A stretch of DNA of 64,000 nt from CAYNHF01 sp964397045 (GTDB lineage: Bacteria; Actinomycetota; Acidimicrobiia; Spongiisociales; UBA5794). Below the pieces are notes generated by a model. The model was not told where the DNA came from and ran no database searches. It saw nothing but the letters and a program-made list of their open reading frames with translations. The DNA is taken from assembly GCA_964397045.1 (NCBI GenBank), contig CAYNHF010000047.1, forward strand, positions 138,911 to 202,910, read 5' to 3'. Positions 44,749-55,200 of this stretch are shown here, one piece after another (position 1 is the stretch's first letter; each line of letters opens with the position of its first letter). Position numbers and translations under genes: made by a program.

Positions 44749-45326
44749 GACGTTCCCTCCCGCGCCTCGAGACCGAGCCGGTCGGCGAGCCGCAGCCTTC
44801 CCTTGTGCAGGTGGACTTTCACGGTGCCCTCAGCGCAGTCCAGAACGTCCGCAATGTCGGCTACAGACAGATCCTCCAGATAGTGCAATGCAATAGCCTG
44901 GGCCTGACGCTTGGGAAGCGCACGAACCGCCTTCCAGAAGTCATCGTCATGCGCAGGGAGTGCCGGCAGTATCGCCTCATCACTGCCAAGGCGGGCGAGG
45001 GCCTTGGCCTCGCGCAGCTTCCGCCGGAACAATGAGACCGACATGTTGGCGACGACCCGCCGAACCCAGGCCTGTGGCTTGTCATAGTGCGATACCCTGT
45101 CCCAGTTCTTGTGGGCAGCGAGGAACGCGTCCTGAGCGAGGTCTTCCGCGACCGTTCGACTTCCCGATAGCACATATGCCAGGCCGATCACTGCCTTGAG
45201 CTCCTGCTGGTAGAACGTCTCAAACGTCATGACCGCTTTTACCGGAGCGGGCGCGGCCGCCTCGGTACCGGCATTGCCCGGTACCCCGGTCGCTGCCGTG
45301 GGTTGCGATCTGATGGTCACTTTCAC
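44745..45326 (-). CDS. ECF-type RNA polymerase sigma factor
   Basis: 193 aa. Region 2 reads AYVLSGSRTVAEDLAQDAFLAAHKNWDRV, then DKPQAWVRRVVANMSVSLFRRKLRE. Region 4 reads LPKRQAQAIALHYLEDLSVADIADVLDCAEGTVKVHLHKGRLRLADRL. This is the SigE/SASA-like ECF type. The GTG at 45326 gives a low-complexity N-terminal 32 residues; ATG 45230 (MTFETFYQQEL) may be the true start, though neither has a strong ribosome binding site. Coupled to the downstream Ig-like membrane protein. Confidence 0.87.
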   Translation of the reverse strand: MKVTIRSQPTAATGVPGNAGTEAAAPAPVKAVMTFETFYQQELKAVIGLAYVLSGSRTVAEDLAQDAFLAAHKNWDRVSHYDKPQAWVRRVVANMSVSLFRRKLREAKALARLGSDEAILPALPAHDDDFWKAVRALPKRQAQAIALHYLEDLSVADIADVLDCAEGTVKVHLHKGRLRLADRLGLEAREGTS

Positions 45327-45460
45327 CCGGTTACTCGCCCGAGTCGCCTGAAAGGTTTACAGGTATGTATCGAAGCGAGACCCCCCGGAACTTGAGGGGA
45401 GAACGGGAATCCCGGGTGCTGGTTAGGGTTACTCAATCTCGATCACCCAGGAGCGAATCG

Positions 45461-46978
45461 ATGGCCGAAGAAAGCACAAAGGCCGAAGCAGCGGAAGCCG
45501 CGGACGCCGCGGACTCGACCGATGATCAAGAACAGCCGCCGCCTCATCATGAGGAGATCTCGACCTCCACTGCGCACCGAGTAGTCATCGACGGAAAGCC
45601 GGTCGCGTATACCGCGACCGCGGGACGCGTGATCCTCACCGAGGAAGAGGGCAAGAAGAAGGCCTCGTTTTTCTTCGTCTCCTACACACGCGACGACGTC
45701 GAGGACGCGGCAGAACGGCCACTGGTTTTCGCGTTCAACGGGGGGCCCGGGTCTTCTTCGGTGTGGCTCCATTTGGGGGCGCTCGGCCCGCGGCGCGTGA
45801 CAGTGGATGAGGAGGGCATGGCGCTGCCCCCTCCTTCCCGCCTCACCGACAACGAGCATTCGATTCTCGATGTTGCCGATCTCGTATTCATCGATCCCGT
45901 CGGAACCGGGTACAGCCGTGCCATCCCGGGAGACGAGGCCAAAGATTTCCATCATTTCAAAAAAGACATCGAAGCGGTCGGCGAGTTCATCCGGATTTTC
46001 CTCACGCGCCACGAGCGCTGGGATTCGCCGAAGTACATCGCCGGCGAGTCATACGGCACGACGAGGTCTGCTGGTCTCGCCGGCCACCTCTACCGACGAC
46101 ATGGCATCACCTTCAATGGCCTGCTGCTGATCTCGTCGATCCTGAACTTCCAGACCACAGGCTTCGACCCATCCACCTACACGTTCCGACGCGGTAACGA
46201 CCTGCCCTACCAGGTGTTTCTCCCCTCCTACGCTGCGACCGCCTGGTACCACCAGCGTCTGAACGAGGATGACCAGGCGCGGACCTTGCGAGAGTTCCTC
46301 GACGAGGTGGAAGCCTTCGCCGCCAACGACTACACCCTGGCGCTGTTCCAGGGAGCGGCACTCGACCCCGACAGGTATGACGAGATCGCGACCAAGGTCG
46401 CTCGCTTCACCGGGCTCCCGGTCGACTACGTCAAGCGCTACGACCTCCGCATCGAGATCCTCCGGTTCTGCAAAGAGCTCTTGCGCGACAAGCAGCGCAC
46501 CGTCGGGCGCATCGACTCCCGCTACACCGGCATCGATCGATTCCCCGATGGTGACGCAATCGAAGCCGACCCCTCAATCGACGCCCTCATGGGTTCATAT
46601 ACGTCTGCCCTCAATGGCTACGTCCGTTCCGAGTTGGAGTATGAGAGCGATCTGCCCTACGAGGTCATGTCCGAGGAGACGTGGCAGAACTGGGATTACG
46701 AGGATTTCAAGAACGCCTTCGTTGACGTATCTGAGACCCTGCGCGACACCATCAGCCGCACCCGCTTCCTGAGGGTGTTCGTGGCCAACGGCTACTTCGA
46801 TCTGGCGACCCCATACTTCGCAACGGAGTACACCTTCAACCACCTTGGGCTCGACCCGGCACTGCGAGATAACGTGACCATGGCGTACTACGGCGCCGGC
46901 CACATGATGTACGTCCAGCTGGATTCACTCGGACGGCTTGCTGCCGACCTGCGCGAGTTCATCACCGCCGCGCCTTGA
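45461..46978 (+). CDS. Peptidase S10 (serine carboxypeptidase-like) protein
   Basis: A 505-aa alpha/beta-hydrolase peptidase. The oxyanion region is FAFNGGPGSSSVWLHLG, the nucleophile Ser197 lies in GESYGT, the acid in ANGYFDLATP and the base in YGAGHMMY. The family removes C-terminal residues, usually in acidic compartments or outside the cell, yet here the N-terminus is a charged Glu/Ala-rich segment without a signal peptide. ATG 45461 is chosen because AGGAG lies upstream. Divergent from the sigma factor gene. Confidence 0.88.
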   Translation: MAEESTKAEAAEAADAADSTDDQEQPPPHHEEISTSTAHRVVIDGKPVAYTATAGRVILTEEEGKKKASFFFVSYTRDDVEDAAERPLVFAFNGGPGSSSVWLHLGALGPRRVTVDEEGMALPPPSRLTDNEHSILDVADLVFIDPVGTGYSRAIPGDEAKDFHHFKKDIEAVGEFIRIFLTRHERWDSPKYIAGESYGTTRSAGLAGHLYRRHGITFNGLLLISSILNFQTTGFDPSTYTFRRGNDLPYQVFLPSYAATAWYHQRLNEDDQARTLREFLDEVEAFAANDYTLALFQGAALDPDRYDEIATKVARFTGLPVDYVKRYDLRIEILRFCKELLRDKQRTVGRIDSRYTGIDRFPDGDAIEADPSIDALMGSYTSALNGYVRSELEYESDLPYEVMSEETWQNWDYEDFKNAFVDVSETLRDTISRTRFLRVFVANGYFDLATPYFATEYTFNHLGLDPALRDNVTMAYYGAGHMMYVQLDSLGRLAADLREFITAAP

Positions 46979-47080
46979 TCCCCCTTCTCGCCTGACGTGC
47001 GGTAAGGCCAATCCCGGCTAGGGTGAGGCCTCGCTCGCAAGGCCCAAACGGGCCGGTCTGACGGACGGAAGGGATTCCCG

Positions 47081-48379
47081 TTGTCAGCTACACGTGCAGC
47101 GCTGTTTCAGCGGCTGCAAGATCTCAGTGAACAGAACATCTCGGCCGCGATCGATCTCGGAGTTGCCCGGGTCAGAATCGAAGACGAAGTGCTCGAGGGT
47201 GAGACCATCACCCTCGAGGGCCGGAAGCTCACGAATTTCGGAACGGCCGCGTATCTCGGATTGAACACCGATTCACGTCTCAAGCGTGGCGCGATCGACG
47301 CCATCGAGCGCTTTGGACCGGTGTTCTCGTCTTCGACGGTCTACACCTCCGTCGATCTCTATGCCGACCTCGAGAACCGGCTGCAACGGATCTTTGGCAC
47401 CCCGGTGATCATCCCGACGACAACCTCGCTCGGCCATCTCGGAGCCCTCCCGGTGCTGGTAGGCCCCAAAGACGTTGTGGTCATCGACACCAGGGCTCAC
47501 GCCTCCCTCCATCTGGCCACGCTGGTGTTGATGGGCGAAGGGATCCCGGTCGTGAGCGTGCCCCACAACGATATGGATGCGCTTGCCACCACCATTGCAG
47601 CAGAGGCAACTCGCGCCGAACGGGTCTGGTATTTGGCTGACGGTGTCTACTCGATGCACGGCGATACGCTGCCGACCCACCAGGTTGCGCGGCTGCTCGA
47701 GGAGTACGAGCAGCTCCACCTCTACATCGACGACGCGCACGGCTTCGGGTGGAAGGGCCAACATGGCCGTGGCCACGTCCTCTCCCAGATCCCGATGCAT
47801 CCCCGCCTCACCGTTGCAGTCTCGCTCTCGAAGTCGTTCGGGTCGGGGGGCGCCGCAATTGCCTTCCACGATGCAGGCCTGGCCAAGAGCGTGCTACTTC
47901 GTGGGGGGACGTTCACTTTCTCCGGACCGATTCACCCAGCGGAACTCGGCGCGGCTATCGCTTCTGCAGACATCCACCTGTCCGGTGAACACACGGAGCG
48001 GGTGGCGCGGATCAACGAGCAGATCGATCTCACCCGATCCCTCCTTACCGCACACCATGTTCCGGTCGTATCCGATGCCCAAACGCCGATCTGGTTCGCG
48101 AAGGTGGGAGGCCACAAGGAGACGTTGGAATTGGTCCGCCGCCTCAAGGTGCAGGGGTTCTTCGTCAATGCCGGTGTCCACCCCGCCGTACCCCTCAATC
48201 ACAGCGGGATCAGGTTCGCCCACGCTCTGTACCACTCGAACGATCACATCCGAGCACTCGTCGAGGCAATCGCCTCCAACTCAGATCTCATCGATACCAC
48301 TCACATCGTCGTAGACCTCACCGAACCGGCCGCTCGACCGGAAGAACCCCAGACGGTGGGGAGCCAGCCGCAGCAGTAG
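47081..48379 (+). CDS. Alpha-oxoamine synthase-family PLP enzyme
   Basis: A 432-aa fold-type I PLP enzyme of the 8-amino-7-oxononanoate synthase / serine palmitoyltransferase / glycine C-acetyltransferase family. Motifs: NFGTAAYLGLNTDSRLK, FGPVFSSSTVYTS, ADGVYSMHGD, YIDDAHGFGWKGQHGRG and the PLP lysine 251 in VSLSKSFGSGG. It condenses an amino acid with an acyl-CoA; no biotin or sphingolipid genes are nearby, so the substrate is open. TTG 47081 is the start, with GGAAGGG 8 nt upstream. Confidence 0.85.
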   Translation: MSATRAALFQRLQDLSEQNISAAIDLGVARVRIEDEVLEGETITLEGRKLTNFGTAAYLGLNTDSRLKRGAIDAIERFGPVFSSSTVYTSVDLYADLENRLQRIFGTPVIIPTTTSLGHLGALPVLVGPKDVVVIDTRAHASLHLATLVLMGEGIPVVSVPHNDMDALATTIAAEATRAERVWYLADGVYSMHGDTLPTHQVARLLEEYEQLHLYIDDAHGFGWKGQHGRGHVLSQIPMHPRLTVAVSLSKSFGSGGAAIAFHDAGLAKSVLLRGGTFTFSGPIHPAELGAAIASADIHLSGEHTERVARINEQIDLTRSLLTAHHVPVVSDAQTPIWFAKVGGHKETLELVRRLKVQGFFVNAGVHPAVPLNHSGIRFAHALYHSNDHIRALVEAIASNSDLIDTTHIVVDLTEPAARPEEPQTVGSQPQQ

Positions 48380-48424
48380 CAACACCTTCACTCCACCCGC
48401 GTTCCTGCCGATAGTCGCAGGTAT

Positions 48425-50224
48425 ATGGAGTGGACCCACCGCACGGCGAATCCGCGCGACCAGCGAGACGGGCCGTCACGCCTGATGATGGTGTTGGCAG
48501 TGGCCGCATTTGTTGTCCTGCTCCTTGACGCCGTCCTCACCCAGGTGGTTTCAGCCGAAGTCGCAGACGTCATCGGGCCCCTCGGTGTGCTGCTCGGATA
48601 TGTGGCGGGTGGCACGGTCATTTCCAGAGGAGCACTCCACCTCAAGGGTCGCGAGCGCACTGCGTGGCGTCTCGTCGGGTTCGGATTCACTGTCGGAGCT
48701 ATGGGCATTCTGGCTGTCGCCATCGTGGACACCGTCACGGGCGCCGCGCCGGCATTCGGTCCGACCGACCTCTTGTTCATCGCAGCCTACGTGCTGGTCC
48801 TCGCCGGGTTGTTCTCGATGCCACACGTCACGGGCAGCAGCGTGCAACGCGCCCGGATCACGCTCGACGGCCTGATCGGAGCGATCTCGGTGGCCGTGCT
48901 GTTGTGGGCATTCGTAGTGCGTGATCTCTTCGATTCCCTTGGCGAGTCTCCGCTCTGGGAGCGCTGGATGGGCTCGACCTACCCCGTCATGGATATCGCG
49001 TTGATCATCACCGTGATGATCGTGGTCATGCGTCGCAGCAGCTACCGGTTCGACCTCAGGCTTCTGATCCTGGGAGCAGGCCTTTCCATGCAGGCCGTGG
49101 GAGACCTCACTTACCTGGTTTCAGGGGTAGGTAAGACCTTCGAAGAAGCCAACCCCTTCTACCCGCTCTACCTTCTGGCGGGCGCCTCGTTTGTCGTCAC
49201 GGGTCTCTTGCTCTATCGGCCGCCGACGCATCGCGAGTATCCCGACAGGGGTACTCCGTGGTGGGCCATGATCGCGCCGTACGGTGCTGCCGCCATCATG
49301 CTTGCCGTCGCAGTGAGCCATTTGTGGGGTTCGGCGCTCGAGCTAGCCGACTTCGGACTCCTGCTCGCCACCATCCTCGTCGGTGCCCTCGTCATCGGGC
49401 GGCAGGCAGTGGCGATCAGGGACAACAGACGGATGGTCGAAAGGGAGCGAGAGGCGCTCGTGTCTTCCATCTCGCACGAGCTGCGAACACCACTCACCTC
49501 GATCGTGGGATTCGTCAACCTCTACGTCGAGGAAGCGGAAGCTCAGGGTGAGGAGACCTCCGAATTGATCACGGTCGTCCAGCAGGAGTCGCTGTACATG
49601 GCTCGCATCGTGGAAGACCTCATGATGCTCGCCCGCAACGATCCGCACGCAATGGAACTGAAGGACGAACCGTTCGACGTGCGCCAGCAGATCAATGTCT
49701 CGGTGCGGGCTGTCGACATCGACCCAATGTCCGTCACCGTCGAGTGTGATCCGTTGCTCGGCGTGGTCGCCGACCGTGCCCGGTTCCAGCAAATCATGGT
49801 CAACCTGCTTTCGAACGCAACTCGGTATGGAGGGCCGGCACGCCTCGTCGTTGCACATGAGAACGAAGGTGGCCTCCTGCTGGAGGTCCACGACAATGGC
49901 CACGGCGTGCCCCGCAAACACGAGATCGTGATCTGGCGGCGCTTCGAACGTGGCGCGAATCGCTTGAACGGGGCCGTACCGGGTTCCGGAATCGGCCTCG
50001 CCATCGTCGATTCACTCGCGAAGGCATACAGTGGCTCGACAGGATATCGACGATCTGAGCGCCTCGGTGGTGCTTGTTTCTGGGTCGACCTGCCCGGCAG
50101 AGTGACGGCCCACCAGGCCTATCGCGCGCCGGAAGAAGCGGTCAACATCGGAGACCTTGCGCCGGTCGAGCCGAACACCCAGGCTCTCCCCTCGAGAGTT
50201 CCTGAGCGACGATCCGGCTGGTAG
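48425..50224 (+). CDS. Sensor histidine kinase with polytopic membrane domain
   Basis: 599 aa. About nine hydrophobic segments fill residues 25-325, without extracellular loops long enough for a separate sensor. HisKA follows with His351 in SISHELRTPLTSIVGF, then HATPase (NLLSNATRYGG; VHDNGHGVPRK; GSGIGLAIVDSLAKAY). It resembles kinases with membrane-embedded sensing. No response regulator is adjacent; third orphan kinase in this 12-kb stretch. Converges with the lipoprotein gene 3 bp away. Confidence 0.87.
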   Translation: MEWTHRTANPRDQRDGPSRLMMVLAVAAFVVLLLDAVLTQVVSAEVADVIGPLGVLLGYVAGGTVISRGALHLKGRERTAWRLVGFGFTVGAMGILAVAIVDTVTGAAPAFGPTDLLFIAAYVLVLAGLFSMPHVTGSSVQRARITLDGLIGAISVAVLLWAFVVRDLFDSLGESPLWERWMGSTYPVMDIALIITVMIVVMRRSSYRFDLRLLILGAGLSMQAVGDLTYLVSGVGKTFEEANPFYPLYLLAGASFVVTGLLLYRPPTHREYPDRGTPWWAMIAPYGAAAIMLAVAVSHLWGSALELADFGLLLATILVGALVIGRQAVAIRDNRRMVEREREALVSSISHELRTPLTSIVGFVNLYVEEAEAQGEETSELITVVQQESLYMARIVEDLMMLARNDPHAMELKDEPFDVRQQINVSVRAVDIDPMSVTVECDPLLGVVADRARFQQIMVNLLSNATRYGGPARLVVAHENEGGLLLEVHDNGHGVPRKHEIVIWRRFERGANRLNGAVPGSGIGLAIVDSLAKAYSGSTGYRRSERLGGACFWVDLPGRVTAHQAYRAPEEAVNIGDLAPVEPNTQALPSRVPERRSGW

Positions 50225-50227
50225 ATA

Positions 50228-50731
50228 TCAGCTGATTGCGGTCGTGGTGGTGATTCCCGTGTCTTCCGAAGTCCGCAGGGTCCACCGACCATCGTCACCG
50301 AGAGACACCAGGTAGTCGCGCCCAACGTAGGTCGAGATCTCGGTGGTCACCTCGCTGCGGCCGATCCTGACGATGGCGACCTCGTCGGAAAGTACGGCCG
50401 TTTCGACTGTGAAGACGGTGACAGCCTCATCATCGCTCAGCCCCTCGCGAACGGCGATGGGAGAAATCGCAGTCGTCACATTTGCAGGAGTCGACTCGAC
50501 GACAGCGGCGATGATTCCCGGATCCTCAGGGCTCACGACAACGTGGACGGTTCGTCCAGACCCGCAGTCGATGTCGCAGGCTGCCTGGAAACCTAGCGCG
50601 TAGGCGCCGGTGAGATCGGTCTCGTGACTCAGCGTTTCGTAAGGGGGCGCTGAGCACGCCAACAAGGCAACGCTCAGCAGCAGCCATGGGGCAACACCGG
50701 GCAGACGACTCCACCAGCTGCGCCGCAGCAA
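50228..50731 (-). CDS. Putative lipoprotein of unknown function
   Basis: About 167 aa. The N-terminus is basic and hydrophobic and ends in a lipobox (WLLLSVALLACSAPP), with Cys26 as the predicted lipid-attachment site. The mature part (FQAACDIDCGSGRTVHVVV; AVVESTPANVTTAISPIAVREGL; YLVSLGDDGRWTLR) has no family I recognise. The start is uncertain: a TTG at 50731 fits the signal peptide length; longer readings upstream lack a signal-like N-terminus and cross a tRNA relic. Confidence 0.65.
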   Translation of the reverse strand: MLRRSWWSRLPGVAPWLLLSVALLACSAPPYETLSHETDLTGAYALGFQAACDIDCGSGRTVHVVVSPEDPGIIAAVVESTPANVTTAISPIAVREGLSDDEAVTVFTVETAVLSDEVAIVRIGRSEVTTEISTYVGRDYLVSLGDDGRWTLRTSEDTGITTTTAIS

Positions 50732-50890
50732 GATTGCGCTGTCGGGGCTGTCCTCCAGATCCCCTCCTCCCGTACCGGTGCCATCGTACTGGAGGTGGCG
50801 GAGCAGGCTCCGGCCACCGCATGGGCGGGCGGCAGGGCAGCCGACACGATGTGGTCCAGAACCCATCAGGCAGTGGGGTTCCAGCCATCC

Positions 50891-50932
50891 CGCCCAGGAG
50901 CCCAGAGGATAGAGCACCGGTTTTCCAAACCG
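50891..50932 (+). pseudogene. Partial copy of the 5' half of tRNA-Arg(CCT)
   Basis: Aligned with the intact tRNA at 57575, 32 of 37 bases match after a one-base gap, including an exact 17-mer (50907-50923, GGATAGAGCACCGGTTT). The similarity also reaches just past the tRNA 5' end. It stops at the anticodon arm; no T arm or acceptor 3' strand follows. Same orientation as the intact gene. It looks like an old attachment-site duplicate. Confidence 0.6.
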
Positions 50933-51244
50933 CCGAAGCTGAACGCGGTGCTATCCACCGTTTTGCCTGGTCGTGGTCAGCCGGAAATCGACAAGCTATG
51001 TGCTGCGAGTCGTGCATTCCGCGGCCGCAGACTCATCAACAGGCGCAGCGTCTCGAGCCGCCACAACGCCTTTTCCGGGCTGTTGGCGTGCTCCGTCGAC
51101 ATTGATCCATCGTGTCCGGTGCTCACTGCCTAGGCAATGAGTGAATAGGTCCTCTAGCGCGATCCCTCGCCGGAGAGGTTCCGTCAGAATGGCCTCAGCG
51201 GCTCCGCACAAACGTCTGCTACAAGTCAGTTGTGGGGCCCTGTG

Positions 51245-51889
51245 TCAAGGGCCCCTCAACATCCTCAGACTGTTGCTGTCATGACGGCCACGACGCATCG
51301 ATATCCGTGAGATCTGTGGGATGGCCTTGATTCCGGCGACCAGATCTCGGATACCTGCCCAGAAGGTGCCGGCACCGACTTGGGTTGGCATCAAGTCCGA
51401 AGCGTCGAAGCGGAACTGGTCAGCGGCCAGCGCCGCTTGCACCGTCTCGGCCCACGCGCTGATCTCTCCGTCCGGGTAGAGGCTGGTGTCGAATCGGATG
51501 TTGGGGAGGATCCACCCTCCGGTTTCGGCCAGAGCTTCTCTGCCGAAACGCTGGCTCACCATGATGCGGGTGAGTTGGCGGACCACGTTGCGGTCGTTCA
51601 GCGCCGCCATGTGGTTTCCGCCGCCCATCGCCGCGTCGCCGTAGGCGTCGTTCACGGCGGGGAACTTGAACGTGGCGAACTCGTCCAGGTCGTAGCCGAA
51701 GTCCTGGATTCCGAACGCAAAGAACGAGGCCTGCTTGTGCATCAGGCAGTCCTCGTCGCCGAGCGGGACCGCATTGGCGAAGAAGAAGACGTTGAGCATG
51801 TTGGCGCGGTCGAACACGTAGCCCGGCGTGTCGATCATCTGCTGGAAGCGCTCAAAGGCCGTCGCGATTCGTGGATCCTTCCGAGACAA
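51245..51889 (-). pseudogene. Truncated, frameshifted alpha-glucoside-type ABC substrate-binding protein
   Basis: About 185 residues match the C-terminal half of AglE-like sugar-binding lipoproteins: DCLMHKQASFFAFGIQDFGYDL, AMGGGNHMAALND, GGWILPNIRFDTSLYPDGE and FDASDLMPTQVGAGTFWAGI. The N-terminal half and signal peptide are missing. Near the end the frame is lost: the current frame runs to 51245, but another frame gives TDLTDIDASWPS and a stop at 51279-51281, the ending typical of this family. No permease genes are nearby. Treated as a pseudogene. Confidence 0.75.
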
Positions 51890-52214
51890 AGACGCTCAGG
51901 GTTCGGCTCCACAGACCCAGGCCGCCGAGATCCGGCACATGTGGCAATCCCGAGCGATGGCTCCGTTACCGGCTACCCGAAGAGGCGAGCTGAGCCGGGC
52001 CACTTGTCCCGGCCGGCCGATGGGCAACCCTGGGAAATCTCGATGAGCGGCGTCACTGTCGTGTCATCCAGTTCGCCTGATCCGTCCAGTGGTTCAGAGT
52101 CGGGCTGCAATCGGGGTGCGGTCCCGGACCTCACCACTGGCGGATTACGTTCGGGACTCGTGCAAAGCGGCAAGGACCCCACCAGCTCGCCGGCCCCGCA
52201 CGAGGACCTGGGTC
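51890..52214. other. Non-coding gap with no recognised feature
   Basis: About 325 bases between the broken binding-protein gene and the end of the SARP regulator. I looked for the missing N-terminal half of the binding protein here and did not find it. Nothing else supportable is seen. Confidence 0.5.
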
Positions 52215-55200
52215 TCATGAAGGCTGAAGGAAGTCGAGCGCCTCTTGCCTCGCCGCCTCGATATCCAAGATTGGGGCCTCACCGGAGACGGTGGGTTCGG
52301 TCTGGGACATTGCCAGTTCGAGCTCCTGTTTCGCCCGCTCGGCATTCATGGGAAGAAATACGACGCCGAGGCGCTTGCGCTCTTCCTCGACCGCGCGCAG
52401 CAGACGCACTGCCAGGTCGGGGCGACCATCATGTCGGACGAGCCAAGAGACGAACATCAAGGCTTGGATGGACCGGAGCGCATCGGCAAACGGGTCCCGC
52501 GTCATGACCAAACTCTCGCCGAGACGCAATCGAGCTTCTTTGCGCTGTCCAAGGTCGAGCTTGGCCCTGCCAAGCGTGACCAGGGACTCCGCGAGCTTCG
52601 CTGCGTTGCCTGCCTCTGCAGCCATGTTGTGGGCAGCGAGCGCTTCTGCTGCGGCGGCATCGATGCGTTCAATGCCGGGCTGTACCCACGCCAGGCCGAG
52701 GCGGGCGTTCACCTCGTGAGACCACTCGTCGCTGCCGATTGCGAGATCCCGGCACAGAGCAAATGACTCTGCGGCGGCGTCCAGATCGCCGGTGAAAGCC
52801 TCGAGCCAACCCTGAGCATTTGCCGCGCTGGCGCGGGTCACAGGGGTTGGGACCTCCTCGGCAATCGCGGCAAGCTCGGCGACACGCCGTGCCCCCTCTT
52901 CGGTGTTGCCCAACCGCAGCTCCAGGACCGCAAGCCCCTCCCTCGCCGAGTGGGCCCGGCTCGCCACAACTGGCATGCCCTCGGTGGCGCGGACCAATTC
53001 GTCTCGGGCGACCTGCAGATCACCTTGGCGCCAGTGGATGCGACCGGATATGGACACGGCTTCGGCAGCGGCGTGGGGCTCGCCCAGGGCGTGCGCCGAC
53101 TCGATCAGACCCGGCAACGCCGCCAGAGCCTCGTGGTTACGACCCGACACCCACTCGGCAATTGCGCCCGACATATCGAGGCGCCACCGCATCATGTCCC
53201 GAGGGGGGTCGGAACGATCGATGCGCGCCATCCACCTAGCAACCTCATGAGGATGGTGCACCCAATTCTGGCCGAGCGGTACGAGCAGATTCACGGCGAG
53301 CTGCTCGAGCCCATTGTCCAGCGCCCAACCGGCCGCGGCTCTGAAGTCGTCGATCGACACGTCTTGTTCGATCCGAGGGTTCGAACCGATCAGCACGAAC
53401 GGCAGGTCCATCTCTGCGACTTCGGCGACGAGATACTGCGCGTGTTCCTTTCGAACCTGCTCGATTTCCCCGCTTTCCTGGAGATTGAAGCGCCCGAAAT
53501 CACGCAAGGTCGGCAACATCCGGTGCCTCGTGGCTCGTCCCGAGACGTCGGCGAGCAGCATCGAGGTATCAACGAGCTCAGCCAGCGCATCATCCCGAGC
53601 ACCGAAGGGTGACCCAACAGCCAGGGCCGCGGCGCGGGAGAACGAGCTGGCGAAGACGCTGAGCCGATCGAAAACGGCCCGACAGTCGGGATCCAAGAGG
53701 TCATAGCTCCACTGCATCGTGTCACGCAGGGTGCGGAGAGGGGATCGAGTCCGCTGGCGTCCGGCCAGCGTCAGCGGATCTTCCAGCGACTCGACTATCT
53801 CACCGGTCGTCATGGCACGCACGTGGGACGCGGCCAGTTCGAGGGCGAGTGGAATGCCGTCCAACCGCCTACAGATGGCGACTACGTCGGCCGTGGTTTC
53901 CTCGTTGGGAACGAACCCAGGTGCGGCAGCGGCAGCTCGATCGAGAAAGAGCTCGACAGAGGGCGCCGAGAGCGTCTCGTCTGAGGGCACCCCGACCTCG
54001 GGCAGATCCAGCGGGACAACTTCGTAGACGACCTCTCCGGCCGCTCCCAATGACCGGCGGCTCGTGCAGAGGATCGTCAGACCCGGGACGGCCTGCAGCA
54101 GGTCGTCGACCGTTTTGGCGACCACTTGGATGACGTGTTCGCAGTTGTCAAGAATCAGGAGGGTGGGCCGCAAGGCGAGAACCGCTGCAATCCGCGCCGT
54201 GAGGGGCGCGGACCGATCGTCCTCGGCGCCGACCAAATCCGCGATCGCCGGGACGACGGCCGCCCCGTCGATGATGGGCACCAAATCAACGTGCCACATC
54301 GTCCGAGTTGACTCAAGTGCGCGGGCGGCTTCGATTGCGAGGCTCGTCTTTCCCACTCCGCCGGGCCCCGTGAGGGTGATGAGGCGGAACTTGTCGAGAT
54401 GCCCGGCCAAGCTGTGAAGGTCGGATGCCCTGCCCACGAAGCTGGTGACGCGGCTGGGGAGCCCACCGTGAACAGGGTGATCGGTCCTTGCAGCCGACGG
54501 CGGCGCGGTGTCGAGCAATAGGATCCGCTCCTCGAGCGCACGCAACTCCTTCGAGGGCTCCAATCCAAGTTCCTGCGCCAAGCGAACCTCCAAATCCCTG
54601 TACGCCCGCAGCGCATCGCCCCGGCGACCTGACTCGGCCATTCCCTCCATCAGCAGCGCAACCACGTGCTCACGAAGCGGATGTCCGGCGGCGAGTCGTT
54701 CCAGGTCAGGGATGGCGCCGACCGCATCACCGGAACGAATAGCAGCCTCCAGGATGACTTCCTCGGCCACCAGATGCAGCTCCTCGAGTCGTCTGATTGC
54801 GCCTTGGGCGAACTCCTCGAATTCGAGTCCGGTGAGCGGATGGTCGCGCCACAGTTGGAGCGCCTCACGGGCCAGAGCGCCTGCTTGCGCAGGGCGAGCC
54901 ACCAACGCTGAGCGCGCTTCGTCGATGAGGCGTGAGAAGCGGTGGGCGTCCACGGCTTCTGGATCTATCTGCAATACGTAGCCGGAGGGCTTCGTCGCAA
55001 TCACTTCACCCGACTCGCCTCTGGCTCGATCAGGATCGAGCAGATCTCGAAGCCGGGAGATGTGGACCCGCACATTCCGCGCCCCGTCACCCGGCGGAGA
55101 GTCCCCCCACAGCTCGTCGACGATGCGATCCACGGAGAACACGGCATTCGCGTTGAGGGCGAGAAGAGCCAGCAACGCCTGGCGCTTCGGCGAGGTGAGC

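Noticed and set aside
45327..45460. ECF-type autoregulatory promoter upstream of the sigma factor
   Set aside because: A GGAAC sequence occurs on the plus strand near 45387, but I could not place a convincing matching -10 element.
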